Source: Prevotella merdae
GTDB taxonomy: Bacteria; Bacteroidota; Bacteroidia; Bacteroidales; Bacteroidaceae
DNA length: 64,000 bases
Assembly (NCBI RefSeq): GCF_900290275.1
Contig: NZ_LT985323.1
Coordinates: 792,405-856,404, forward strand
Direction: 5' to 3'
Shown: positions 55,721-64,000 of the stretch, piece after piece
Layout: each line of letters begins with the position of its first letter
Position numbering within the stretch: the first letter of the stretch is position 1
The notes under the pieces: model-generated
Databases searched by the model: none
What the model was told of the DNA's origin: nothing
Seen by the model: only the letters and a program-made list of their open reading frames with translations
Position numbers and translations under genes: made by a program

Positions 55721-55870
55721 CCCCTTCCCCTCCACGTAGGTGAGGGGAATAATATACTGTGAAGGTAAGGTAATATACTAAAATAAAATAATAAACTAAA
55801 GCCCTACACATCACTCCCCTCTCCTTTGGTGATGGGAAGAGCCGCTATGCGGATCGTGGGTGGGGCCGCA
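55721..55870. repeat. Cluster of GC-rich inverted repeats upstream of purE
   Basis: TTCCCCTCCAC pairs with GTGAGGGGAA (55725-55749); CACTCCCC..., GGTGATGGGA and GCCGC/GCGG form further stems to 55870. The outer ends, CCCCTTCCCC and GGGTGGGG, are also complementary. This G/C-rich group differs from the AT-rich spacers elsewhere and looks like a dispersed intergenic palindrome. It would lie in the 5' leader of purE. Confidence 0.6.
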
Positions 55871-55886
55871 TTAATCATTTTTCATT

Positions 55887-56393
55887 ATGTCTCCATTAAT
55901 CAGCATCATTATGGGCAGCACATCCGACCTGCCCGTTATGGAAAAGGCATGCAAATTCTTGAACGACATGCAGATTCCTTTCGAAGTAAACGCTCTCTCG
56001 GCACATCGTACACCTGCTGCTGTAGAAAGTTTCGCTAAGAATGCCAAAGGCCGTGGCATAAAGGTTATCATAGCTGCAGCTGGTATGGCTGCCGCCTTGC
56101 CTGGAGTTATAGCAGCCAATACTCCATTGCCTGTTATTGGTGTACCTATTAAGGGTATGCTCGATGGTTTGGACGCCATGCTATCTATCATACAGATGCC
56201 TCCAGGAATTCCTACTGCTACAGTAGGTGTAAACGGTGCTATGAACGCTGCCATCCTTGCTTGCGAGATGATTTCGCTATGCGACGAAGAAGTGGCTAAG
56301 AAGATGGAAGATTACAAGGCAGGACTGGGTGCCAAGATAGAAAAGGCTAACCAAGACCTCGCTGAAATAAAGTACGACTTCAAGACCAACTAA
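55887..56393 (+). CDS. purE: 5-(carboxyamino)imidazole ribonucleotide mutase
   Basis: A 168-residue class I PurE that converts N5-CAIR to CAIR in purine synthesis. Motifs are IIMGSTSDLPVMEKA (phosphate binding), ALSAHRTP and AAGMAAALPGVIAA with VIGVPI. Full length. Its TAA is followed directly by the ispG ATG, so they are co-translated. A partner purK is not in the window. Confidence 0.96.
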   Translation: MSPLISIIMGSTSDLPVMEKACKFLNDMQIPFEVNALSAHRTPAAVESFAKNAKGRGIKVIIAAAGMAAALPGVIAANTPLPVIGVPIKGMLDGLDAMLSIIQMPPGIPTATVGVNGAMNAAILACEMISLCDEEVAKKMEDYKAGLGAKIEKANQDLAEIKYDFKTN

Positions 56394-58247
56394 ATGATAG
56401 ACCTATTTAATTATCGCCGCCGTGCTGCGTCTGCCGTTAAGGTAGGCAATATACAGTTAGGTGGCGACGCCCCAATTCGCGTACAGTCAATGACTACCAC
56501 CAACACTAATGATACTGCTGCATGTGTGGAACAGGCAGAACGTATTATTAAGGCAGGTGGCGAACTTGTACGTCTCACTACACAAGGCAGACGCGAAGCC
56601 GAGAATCTGAAGAACATCAATGTACAATTGCGTGCCGATGGCTTCGATACTCCTCTTGTGGCCGATGTACACTTCAATGCTAATGTGGCTGATGTTGCTG
56701 CTCTGTATGCCGAGAAGGTGCGTGTAAATCCAGGCAACTATGTTGACCCTGCACGTGTATTCAAAAAGATTGAATATACTGATGAGGAGTATGCCGAAGA
56801 ACTGAAGAAACTTGAGGAGCGCTTTGTACCTTTCCTCAATATATGCAAGGAGCACAACACAGCTGTACGCATTGGCGTGAACCATGGCTCGCTATCCGAC
56901 CGTATTATGTCGCGTTATGGCGATACTCCTGAGGGAATTGTTGAAAGTTGCATGGAGTTTCTGCGCATATGCAAGAAGGAAGACTTTAACAATGTTGTCA
57001 TCTCTATCAAGGCATCTAACACAGTTATCATGGTGCGCACAGTGCGTCTACTCGTAACAGAAATGGACAAGGCAGACATGCACTATCCTTTACATCTTGG
57101 CGTTACAGAGGCTGGCGAAGGAGAAGATGGCCGTATTAAGAGTGCCGTAGGCATAGGAGCGTTGCTATGCGATGGTATTGGCGACACTATACGTGTAAGT
57201 CTTAGCGAGGAGCCGGAAGCAGAAATACCAGTGGCTCGCCATCTTGTAGACTATATTACAAAGCGTGAGGGACATACTATGGTACCTGCTACAGAGTCGG
57301 CTGACTTTGATTGGGTGCGTCCTGAACGCCGCAAGACACGTGCTGCAGGTGGCATAGGTGGTTCGAACACGCCAGTTGTTATAGCATCATTGCCTAATGG
57401 CAAGGCTGATAACGATATAGACTTCAACCCAGATATGACTCCCGACTACATATATTGCGGCTCTAAATTGCCAGAGAATCGTGTAGAAGGACAGAAGTAT
57501 ATAGTAGACTTTAACGCCTACACTGGTGAGAAAGACACCTACCCTATCTTCCCATACAACGCCACACCGTTTATCTCTGGTGTGAAAGCCGAGGTTAAGT
57601 TCCTTGTGCTTCAGCTCGGTGCCCCGTCAGAGGAATATATAGCTTGCCTTAAGGCACACCCAGAAGTAGTGGTAGTAGCTGTAAGCAACCAGCAGAACAA
57701 ACTTGGCGAACAGCGTGCATTAACGCACGAGCTATGGACAAACGGACTGTTCAACCCCGTTGTTTTCGCTCAGATGTATCGTCATAAGGCAGAAGAGAAG
57801 GCCGACTTCCAGCTTGAGGCTGCTGCCGATATGGGTGCATTGATGATAGACGGACTGACAGACGGCATATGGCTTATGAACGATGGCAACATAAGCATGC
57901 GAGATATTGCTGATACCTCGTTTGCCATTCTTCAGGCTGCACGTCTGCGTACATCAAAGACCGAGTATATATCTTGTCCTGGATGCGGCAGAACGCTATA
58001 CGACCTGCGCTCTACTATTGCCAAGATTAAGGCTGCAACGGCGCATATGAAGGGCTTGAAGATAGGTATTATGGGTTGTATAGTGAATGGACCTGGCGAA
58101 ATGGCCGATGCCGACTACGGATACGTAGGCGCAGGACCAGGAAAGATATCGCTATACAAACAGAAGATGTGTGTGGAAAAGGCAATCCCTGAAAGCGAGG
58201 CAGTGGAACATCTGCTGAGATTTATAGAGGAGGATAGAAAGAAATAA
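56394..58247 (+). CDS. ispG: 4-hydroxy-3-methylbut-2-enyl diphosphate synthase (long form)
   Basis: A 617-residue iron-sulfur enzyme of the MEP isoprenoid pathway; it reduces MEcPP to HMBPP. The N-terminal TIM barrel (VRVNPGNYVDPARVF; RIGVNHGSLSDR) is followed by an insert domain of about 240 residues (about 280-520) and the C-terminal Fe4S4 domain, CPGCGRTLYDL and GCIVNGPGE. Many bacterial IspG proteins have about 370 residues; this three-domain length is typical of Bacteroidetes and plastids. The start abuts the purE stop. Confidence 0.96.
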   Translation: MIDLFNYRRRAASAVKVGNIQLGGDAPIRVQSMTTTNTNDTAACVEQAERIIKAGGELVRLTTQGRREAENLKNINVQLRADGFDTPLVADVHFNANVADVAALYAEKVRVNPGNYVDPARVFKKIEYTDEEYAEELKKLEERFVPFLNICKEHNTAVRIGVNHGSLSDRIMSRYGDTPEGIVESCMEFLRICKKEDFNNVVISIKASNTVIMVRTVRLLVTEMDKADMHYPLHLGVTEAGEGEDGRIKSAVGIGALLCDGIGDTIRVSLSEEPEAEIPVARHLVDYITKREGHTMVPATESADFDWVRPERRKTRAAGGIGGSNTPVVIASLPNGKADNDIDFNPDMTPDYIYCGSKLPENRVEGQKYIVDFNAYTGEKDTYPIFPYNATPFISGVKAEVKFLVLQLGAPSEEYIACLKAHPEVVVVAVSNQQNKLGEQRALTHELWTNGLFNPVVFAQMYRHKAEEKADFQLEAAADMGALMIDGLTDGIWLMNDGNISMRDIADTSFAILQAARLRTSKTEYISCPGCGRTLYDLRSTIAKIKAATAHMKGLKIGIMGCIVNGPGEMADADYGYVGAGPGKISLYKQKMCVEKAIPESEAVEHLLRFIEEDRKK

Positions 58248-58254
58248 ATGAAAT

Positions 58255-58281
58255 GCCCCGAGCCTCTTTTAGGCTCGGGGC
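58255..58281 (+). terminator. Strong hairpin between ispG and the HAD gene
   Basis: GCCCCGAGCCT and its exact complement with a 5-nt loop. Only CTTAACTG follows, so it may stabilise the mRNA end or weaken downstream expression rather than stop transcription. Confidence 0.6.
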
Positions 58282-58295
58282 TTAACTGTATATTT

Positions 58296-58943
58296 ATGAA
58301 AAAACTAATAATTCTTGACTTCGACGGCACTATAGCCGACACACGTCCAGTGATACTAAACACGTTTCATCGAACACTCGACGCTATGGACATGCCACAA
58401 CACAGCGACGAAGAGATAGCTGCCACTATTGGACTGCCTCTTTTAAAGGCATTTCCGGTGCTTGAGCCTATGGACGAGGAAAAGGCAGCATTGTGTACAG
58501 AGACATACAGACGTATATTCGAGGATGTAAATGCCGAAATTGGCGTGCCTATGTTTCAGCATGTTGCCGATACATTACGACTGCTACACAGCAAGGGTTG
58601 CACGCTGACAATTGCCACAAGCCGTGGATATAAGTCGGTTGTGGACTTTATAAAGGGATTCAATCTCGACGATATCATCAACTTTATCATAGCTGCAGAG
58701 GATGTTAAGCATGCCAAACCAGATGCCGAACCCGTAACCAAAACCCTAAAGCATTATGGATTGAAAGCCAATGATGCCGTGGTTATAGGCGACACCCACT
58801 TTGATATACTAATGGGACGCAATGCCGGTTGTATGACCATAGGTGTGACATACGGCAACGGAACACGCGAGAGCTTGATAGAAGCAGGCGCCGATGCCGT
58901 TGTAGACGACTTCGCCGCCATTGCCAATTACATTCTATTATAA
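58296..58943 (+). CDS. HAD-superfamily phosphatase (phosphoglycolate phosphatase-like)
   Basis: A 215-residue hydrolase. HAD motif I is DFDGTIADT with nucleophile Asp, motif II TSRGYKS, motif III KPDAEP and motif IV GDTHFDILMGRNAG; the helical cap lies at about 15-80. Phosphoglycolate phosphatase is the nearest named group, but substrate is not readable. An in-frame ATG at 58248 runs through the hairpin at 58255-58281, so ATG at 58296 (MKKLIILDFDGT) is chosen. Its 3' end overlaps the convergent glycosyltransferase gene by 16 bp. Confidence 0.9.
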   Translation: MKKLIILDFDGTIADTRPVILNTFHRTLDAMDMPQHSDEEIAATIGLPLLKAFPVLEPMDEEKAALCTETYRRIFEDVNAEIGVPMFQHVADTLRLLHSKGCTLTIATSRGYKSVVDFIKGFNLDDIINFIIAAEDVKHAKPDAEPVTKTLKHYGLKANDAVVIGDTHFDILMGRNAGCMTIGVTYGNGTRESLIEAGADAVVDDFAAIANYILL

Positions 58944-60058
58944 AGTTCCACCACTCTTCTTGCCGTATCGTTGTTCTCGAATCGTTGAACATAGATACGG
59001 CTTTTTTCTATTCGTTCGGCACGACCGGCAGCTCCCTTAAGCGTTTGCTTAATGGATAAAGCAAGCATCTTGGGATCGTCTGGCGATACATAGAGACAAT
59101 CGGGACCACCAGCCTCCTCAAGACAAGAACCAGTGCAAGCCACAACGGGCAACGAACTCTGTATGGCCTCTATAATAGGAATACCGAAACCTTCATAACG
59201 CGAAGGATAGACAAAGGTCTCTGCAAGATTGTAAATAGCTTGCAAGTCGTCGTCGCCTATGCCCGAAAGCACATGCAGACGATTGGCAACACCAAGCTTC
59301 CGTGCTGCCTTCTCCACCTTATCAGTATACTTGGTACGGCGTCCTACAGCAACAAGATGAATGTCGTTAGGCAACATTGGCAACGACTCTACAGCAAGCA
59401 ATAGATTCTTGCGCTCCTCAAGGGTGCCCACATTAAGTAAGAAACGTTGTGGAAGTTGCAGCTTTTGACGAGTATATTCAATACGTTCGGGTGTCAACGA
59501 GGTAGCAAAACGCTTGCCGCAACTCTGGTATATTACCTCGATGCGGCTCTCCTCCACTCCACCATATTCCATAATGTCGCGCTTGGTACACTCGCTTATG
59601 GCAATAATACGGTCGGCTTCACGGCATGTAAGCAGAAACTTAGCCTTATACATTGCCACGTCTATAGGATTGTAGTATTCGGGATGACGCAAGAATATGA
59701 GGTCGTGAATAGTTACAACCGATTTTATGCCTGCCGCCTTAATGCCGATAGGCAGTTCGCCGGACAAGCCATGAAACAGTTCTACCTTATCACGCTTAAG
59801 ATCCTTTACAATGCCCCAAGAGCGCCATACAGCCTTAGCCAATCCACTTCTCGCCTTTGCCGGATAGACATAATGCAGACGGTCTGACTCGGCAACCTGC
59901 GAGCGTAAATCATCGCTACCTCGGTCAGGTGCATAAAGAAGCATCTTATAACTTTGCGGAAGCAGTTGGGCAAGGTCTGCCACAAGTGTGCGTGAGTAAT
60001 TGCCAAGACCTGTGCGATTGCGCACAAGTCGTTTGGCGTCGTATGCTATTGTTGTCAT
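58928..60058 (-). CDS. GT4-family glycosyltransferase
   Basis: A 376-residue GT-B enzyme. The N-terminal Rossmann domain (KRLVRNRTGLGNYSRTL; HDLIFLRHPEYY) is followed by the nucleotide-sugar domain with LLNVGTLEERKNL and the EX7E motif EGFGIPIIEA. It transfers sugar from a nucleotide donor, perhaps to a lipid or surface glycan. Its start overlaps the stop of the lpxL-like gene by ATGA, so the two are translationally coupled. Confidence 0.88.
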   Translation of the reverse strand: MTTIAYDAKRLVRNRTGLGNYSRTLVADLAQLLPQSYKMLLYAPDRGSDDLRSQVAESDRLHYVYPAKARSGLAKAVWRSWGIVKDLKRDKVELFHGLSGELPIGIKAAGIKSVVTIHDLIFLRHPEYYNPIDVAMYKAKFLLTCREADRIIAISECTKRDIMEYGGVEESRIEVIYQSCGKRFATSLTPERIEYTRQKLQLPQRFLLNVGTLEERKNLLLAVESLPMLPNDIHLVAVGRRTKYTDKVEKAARKLGVANRLHVLSGIGDDDLQAIYNLAETFVYPSRYEGFGIPIIEAIQSSLPVVACTGSCLEEAGGPDCLYVSPDDPKMLALSIKQTLKGAAGRAERIEKSRIYVQRFENNDTARRVVELYNRM

Positions 60059-60939
60059 TTTATACCGTACCTTCTATTATATTCCTCGTGAGTGCGTTTC
60101 CATCTATTATGTGTCCACAGATAGTATGCTGGCTCACGTTGTATGGTCTGTTCGAGCATTTGGAAGAACTTGGTTGTAAGTTCGTTCTCTGCAACATTTG
60201 CAGCGTTGTCTGTTATAAGACGGAACGTAGCAGTGTAGTAGCCACGACGTGGACGAGCCATATCTACATAGAACACAGCGTTCTTCATCTTGCGCATGAT
60301 ACGCTCCGAACCAGTAAACACACCAGTATCATGATTGAGAAACGGCAACCACAAATGAATGTTGTTGTAGCGTGGACCTTGGTCGGCTATATATCCAAAT
60401 AACGAGCGAATATTATCTCGACGCAGCTTGACAAGTTCGCGCAATATATCATTCTTTGGAACTACAATGCTTGACGGTTGCGATGAACGTATACGACGGA
60501 ACAAATTGTCGAACTGTTTTGAGCGCAAAGGCTTGTATACAAGTCCAATTTTGCGCCCTTCGGGGAAAGCCATACCAGTGCATGATAACCACTCCCAATT
60601 ACAATAATGACCAAGCAAGGCTGCACAGTCTTGTCCTGCCTTAAAACATTCTTCCACCTTGTCAGCCCCTATTATATTGAAACGTCTACGCAATTCTTTA
60701 TCACTGATACTAAGCAACTTTATTGTTTCGACAAAATAGTCGCAAAGCCAATGATAGAACTTCCGTTCAATGCGTACTATCTCAGCCTCGCTCTTGTCAG
60801 GGAACGAGGTGCTGAGATTATGTCGTACAATATCGCGACGATATCGCACGACATAATACATTATATAATATGCCAAGTCGCTCAATACATACAATATGCA
60901 GAACGGCAAGAGCGAAAGGATGAATATGGGGTAGTACAT
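60055..60939 (-). CDS. LpxL/HtrB-family lipid A acyltransferase
   Basis: A 294-residue late acyltransferase that adds a secondary acyl chain to lipid A at the inner membrane. A hydrophobic N-terminal segment (3-32) anchors it. The catalytic HX4E pair is His111 and Glu116 (GHYCNWEW), followed by the family motifs YKPLRS and YIADQGPR. It lies between the MsbA-like and the glycosyltransferase genes, as expected for lipid A assembly. LpxL and LpxM subtypes cannot be separated here. Confidence 0.9.
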   Translation of the reverse strand: MYYPIFILSLLPFCILYVLSDLAYYIMYYVVRYRRDIVRHNLSTSFPDKSEAEIVRIERKFYHWLCDYFVETIKLLSISDKELRRRFNIIGADKVEECFKAGQDCAALLGHYCNWEWLSCTGMAFPEGRKIGLVYKPLRSKQFDNLFRRIRSSQPSSIVVPKNDILRELVKLRRDNIRSLFGYIADQGPRYNNIHLWLPFLNHDTGVFTGSERIMRKMKNAVFYVDMARPRRGYYTATFRLITDNAANVAENELTTKFFQMLEQTIQREPAYYLWTHNRWKRTHEEYNRRYGIK

Positions 60940-60960
60940 TTTTATGTATTATTATCGTTT

Positions 60961-62787
60961 TTACTTCTGCATATCATGCAGCTTCTTGTAGTAGCCACCA
61001 AGAGCAATAAGCTCGTCGTGTGTACCACGCTCCACAATATGTCCATCGTGCAACACACATATCTCGTCGGCATTCTTAATAGTAGACAGTCGGTGGGCAA
61101 TTGCAACAGTTGTACGTGTCTTCATAAGTCGCTCCAATGCATCCTGCACAAGACGCTCGCTCTCGGTATCAAGAGCAGATGTAGCCTCATCAAGAATAAG
61201 TATAGGTGGATTCTTAAGTATGGCACGCGCAATACTTACACGCTGGCGCTGTCCACCAGACAGACGTCCACCACGATCGCCTATACATGTATCATATCCT
61301 TGCTCGGTCTGCATTATAAACTCATGTGCATTGGCTATTCGGGCAGCCTGCTCCACTTGCTCCTGTGTTGCACTGTCAACACCAAAGGTAATATTGTTGC
61401 GGAACGAGTCGTTAAAGAGAATAGCTTCCTGATTGACATTGCCTATAAGCTGACGTAGGTCGTGTATGCCAAGATCCTTGACATTAACGCCATCGATAAG
61501 TATCTCGCCCTCCTGAACATCATAATAGCGCGGGATAAGGTCGACAAGAGTTGACTTACCCGAACCACTCTGTCCAACAAGAGCTACTGTCTTGCCTTTC
61601 TCTATAATGAGATTAATGTCCTTAAGCACCCACTGCTCGCCATAGCGGAACGATACATGACGGAACTCTATCTGATGTTCAAAAGCCTTGATATGTACAG
61701 GATTCTGCTTCTCTTTGATGCTGTCCTCAGCCTTCAATATCTTGTCTACACGCTCCATTGAGGCAAGACCCTTAGGTATGTTGTAGGCAGCCTTTGACAC
61801 CTCTTTAAGAGGGTTGATGATAGAATAAAGCATCACGAGATAGTAAATGAATGTTGGTCCTGAGAGCATCTGCTGATTGAGAACAAGCACACCGCCTACC
61901 CACAACACTATGACTATCATCACCGTACCAAGAAACTCGCTCATAGGATGAGCCATCTGCTGACGTATATTAACTCGCTGTACAGATGTGCGATAGTCGT
62001 TGTTGATACGTTCAAAGCGGTTATTCATCTTCTCCTCCGCACAGAAAGCCTTAATAATACGCAGTCCACCAAGTGTTTCCTCAACAATGCTCATTGTGTC
62101 ACTCCACAGCGTCTGAGCCTCAATCGACTTGCGCTTGAGTTTTCGTCCAACCAATCCCATCATCCATCCGAACACTGGTACAAAAAGCAGCGTAAAGACG
62201 GTAAGCTGCCACGATATAAATATTAGTGCCGCAAAGTAGCTTATGATGAGTATAGGGTTCTTGAAAAGCATGTCCAAGGATGCCATTATACTGTTCTCCA
62301 CCTCCTGAACGTCGCCAGTCATACGGGCTATGATATCGCCCTTGCGTTCTTCAGAGAAGAATCCCAATGGCAATGATGTTATCTTGCGGTAAAGCAAGTT
62401 GCGTATGTCACGCACAATACCGGTACGTATAGGAATAATAGACGCCGATGACAGGAAGTAGGCAGCAGTCTTGAGCATTGTCATGAATGCAAGCAAGAGT
62501 CCGATGATGAGCAGTGTTGTTGCTGGGTCTACCTTATCTATAAGCTCGCGCACATAGTAGTCGGTATTGTTGGCAAGCACATCCTTAACGTTGCTCCAAT
62601 CCCATTCCATAAGGTGAGTAGCTGTAGCCGTGCCCTGAGTACGGAAAAGAATCTGCAATATAGGTATAAGTGCCGCAAACGAGAATACGTTGAGCACTGC
62701 CGATAACAGGTTGAACACCACTGCCATTGTGATGTATCGCTTGTATGGAGGTACAAAGCGTTGGAATATCAGGAGGAATTCTTTCAT
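60961..62787 (-). CDS. MsbA-like ABC transporter (fused permease and ATPase)
   Basis: A 608-residue half-transporter that works as a homodimer. Six helices with the ABC type I membrane domain (1-340) are followed by the ATPase: Walker A GQSGSGKSTLVDL, Q-loop, LSGGQRQRVSIARA, Walker B ILILDEATSALD and the switch His in AIAHRLS. The presence of an lpxL-like gene 21 bp downstream supports a role as lipid A flippase, though drug or peptide export is not excluded. Confidence 0.9.
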   Translation of the reverse strand: MKEFLLIFQRFVPPYKRYITMAVVFNLLSAVLNVFSFAALIPILQILFRTQGTATATHLMEWDWSNVKDVLANNTDYYVRELIDKVDPATTLLIIGLLLAFMTMLKTAAYFLSSASIIPIRTGIVRDIRNLLYRKITSLPLGFFSEERKGDIIARMTGDVQEVENSIMASLDMLFKNPILIISYFAALIFISWQLTVFTLLFVPVFGWMMGLVGRKLKRKSIEAQTLWSDTMSIVEETLGGLRIIKAFCAEEKMNNRFERINNDYRTSVQRVNIRQQMAHPMSEFLGTVMIVIVLWVGGVLVLNQQMLSGPTFIYYLVMLYSIINPLKEVSKAAYNIPKGLASMERVDKILKAEDSIKEKQNPVHIKAFEHQIEFRHVSFRYGEQWVLKDINLIIEKGKTVALVGQSGSGKSTLVDLIPRYYDVQEGEILIDGVNVKDLGIHDLRQLIGNVNQEAILFNDSFRNNITFGVDSATQEQVEQAARIANAHEFIMQTEQGYDTCIGDRGGRLSGGQRQRVSIARAILKNPPILILDEATSALDTESERLVQDALERLMKTRTTVAIAHRLSTIKNADEICVLHDGHIVERGTHDELIALGGYYKKLHDMQK

Positions 62788-62835
62788 TGAATAAATAATG
62801 TTAGATCCGTGTTCAAGATAATATTCGGGTGCATC

Positions 62836-64000
62836 CTAATCGATGCATTCGCCTAACAATGTAGCTGATGTAGAGTCGGTTATCTTTACCATAACACGTT
62901 CGCCTATATGATGACCGTTCTTGTCGAACACTACAGCCTTGTTCTGCTCAGTACGTCCCATGAGTTGCTCACGAGAACGCTTAGAGAATCCTTCTACTAA
63001 TACCTCGAATGTCTTGCCTACATCCTTGCGGTTTTGCTCGGCAGACACCTCTGTCTGAAGCTTAATAAGCTCGTTAAGACGTTCTATCTTAACCTCTTCT
63101 GACACATTGTCGGGCAGATGCTTGGCAGCATAAGTGCCTGGACGCTCGCTATACTTGAACATAAAGGCAGAATCGAACATGCACTCACGCACCAATGATA
63201 AAGTCTCGGCATGATCCTCAGGTGTCTCGTCATGATAGCCTACAAAGATATCGGTAGTAAGTCCACAGCCTGGAATAATACGGCGAATAGCCTCAACACG
63301 CTCAAGATACTGCTCTCTTGTGTACTTACGGTTCATCAGTTTGAGTATCTTGCTTGAGCCACTCTGTGCTGGAAAATGTATGTGCTTGCAGAGATTTGGT
63401 TCCTCGGCAATGGCATAGAGAATGTCGTCGGTCATATCCTCTGGGTTGGATGTGGTGAAACGCACACGCATATCTGGTACACTCTGTGCCACCTTGCGCA
63501 GCAATTCGGCAAACGAGCATCCACCTTCAATACGCTTTCCTGCAGGAGTGAGTCCATAACTGTTTACATTCTGACCAAGAAGCGTTACCTCCTTGAACCC
63601 ACGGTCGTGCAAGTCCTTAACCTCACGCAGTATGCTATCTACGTCGCGCGAACGTTCACGACCACGTGTGTAAGGCACGATGCAGTAGTGGCAGAAGTTG
63701 TTGCAACCACGCATAATGCTAACAAAACCACTTACACGATTGGCACCAATGCGTTGTGGTATAACGTCGCGATAGGTCTCGGTAGTAGACAACTCTATGT
63801 TGCAAGCGTTAGTTCCATTCTCGCACTGTGCAATCATATCTGGCAGATTAAGATAAGAGTCGGGACCGCACACCAGATTGGCATGATGATTATTGATTAA
63901 GTCCTCGCGCACACGCTCGGCCATACAACCAAGCACACCAAGGATAAGCTGTCTACCCTTCTTTTGTTCGGCGTGCAATGTCTCAAGACGATTGTATATC
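62836..64000 (-). CDS. miaB: tRNA-2-methylthio-N6-dimethylallyladenosine synthase, 5' end outside window
   Basis: The visible part (about 388 residues, open to the window edge) lacks the first about 60 residues. A radical SAM enzyme that adds a methylthio group to i6A37 in tRNA. Present are the third Cys of the N-terminal cluster (GCMAER), the radical SAM motif GCNNFCHYCIVP and the core with TSNPED and HFPAQSGS, and a C-terminal TRAM domain (about 325-388). MiaB is the best fit because of length and sequence; the related MtaB/RimO differ. It is followed after 48 bp by the MsbA-like gene. Confidence 0.92.
   Translation of the reverse strand, partial: IYNRLETLHAEQKKGRQLILGVLGCMAERVREDLINNHHANLVCGPDSYLNLPDMIAQCENGTNACNIELSTTETYRDVIPQRIGANRVSGFVSIMRGCNNFCHYCIVPYTRGRERSRDVDSILREVKDLHDRGFKEVTLLGQNVNSYGLTPAGKRIEGGCSFAELLRKVAQSVPDMRVRFTTSNPEDMTDDILYAIAEEPNLCKHIHFPAQSGSSKILKLMNRKYTREQYLERVEAIRRIIPGCGLTTDIFVGYHDETPEDHAETLSLVRECMFDSAFMFKYSERPGTYAAKHLPDNVSEEVKIERLNELIKLQTEVSAEQNRKDVGKTFEVLVEGFSKRSREQLMGRTEQNKAVVFDKNGHHIGERVMVKITDSTSATLLGECID

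Noticed and set aside
58928..58943. Frameshift or fusion where the HAD and glycosyltransferase genes overlap
   Set aside because: The genes are convergent and each has an intact end; a 16-bp tail-to-tail overlap is ordinary.

Overview
The window looks like chromosomal DNA of a Bacteroidales bacterium, most likely a Prevotella-type organism (family Prevotellaceae). The grounds are: -7 boxes of the form TAnnTTTG (several with a TTTG-like element 19-20 bp upstream) in front of many genes; near absence of Shine-Dalgarno sequences; secreted proteins ending in type-IX-secretion-like sorting tails; and families typical of the phylum (fused SecDF, long IspG, DUF3108, YitT, GH3-like adenylating enzyme, C1-type peptidase lipoprotein). 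No phage, integrase, insertion sequence, CRISPR array, rRNA or tRNA was seen. Most of the window is core genome, with a few accessory blocks.

Layout. 1-491: gene-free, three kinds of repeat plus the promoter of a five-gene export operon. 516-9271: TolC-like channel, large outer-membrane beta-barrel protein, HlyD-like adaptor, MacB/LolD-like ATPase and double FtsX-like permease. 9384-13881 (minus): rdgB, a YitT protein, leuS. 14023-14169: a possible 48-residue gene. 14243-16578 (minus): two surface proteins resembling those of BtuG-type cobamide capture loci. 16800-19538 (minus): acpP-fabF-rnc. 19818-21884: metG. 22298-26374: a starch block, a free double CBM26 protein followed by an AmyE-type GH13 alpha-amylase carrying the same double module. 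26686-28245 (minus): response regulator and histidine kinase. 28467-31529: large secreted protein. 31727-37210: GH3-like enzyme, Ig-like lipoprotein, DUF3108 protein, papain-like lipoprotein. 37307-37579 (minus): HU. 37801-39839: rhomboid protease and a membrane endonuclease/phosphatase-family protein. 40034-43051: secDF. 43210-45862 (minus): uraA, a probable small RNA, and a transglutaminase-like protein. 46070-48712: mutS. 49136-52558: MATE transporter, DUF3737, PatB/MalY lyase. 52783-55719: hypothetical, rpoN, PAP2-like. 55887-58943: purE, ispG, HAD phosphatase. 58928-64000 (minus): miaB (5' end outside the window), MsbA-like exporter, LpxL-like acyltransferase, glycosyltransferase.

How the genes work together. 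The first operon is a complete tripartite ABC export system with an unusual extra outer-membrane barrel. acpP-fabF-rnc is a fatty-acid operon; the last minus-strand operon joins lipid A acylation, glycosylation and flipping. The two starch genes share a binding cassette and probably cooperate at the cell surface.

Most unusual signals. (i) Seven-base-period tandem repeats at three loci, two of them with inverted partners. (ii) A 42-bp perfect palindrome with satellite copies of its core motif. (iii) A promoter-to-terminator unit of about 125 nt without a reading frame. (iv) A small gene between its own promoter and a long hairpin. (v) Several long inverted repeats and 20-32-bp periodic arrays in otherwise empty spacers.
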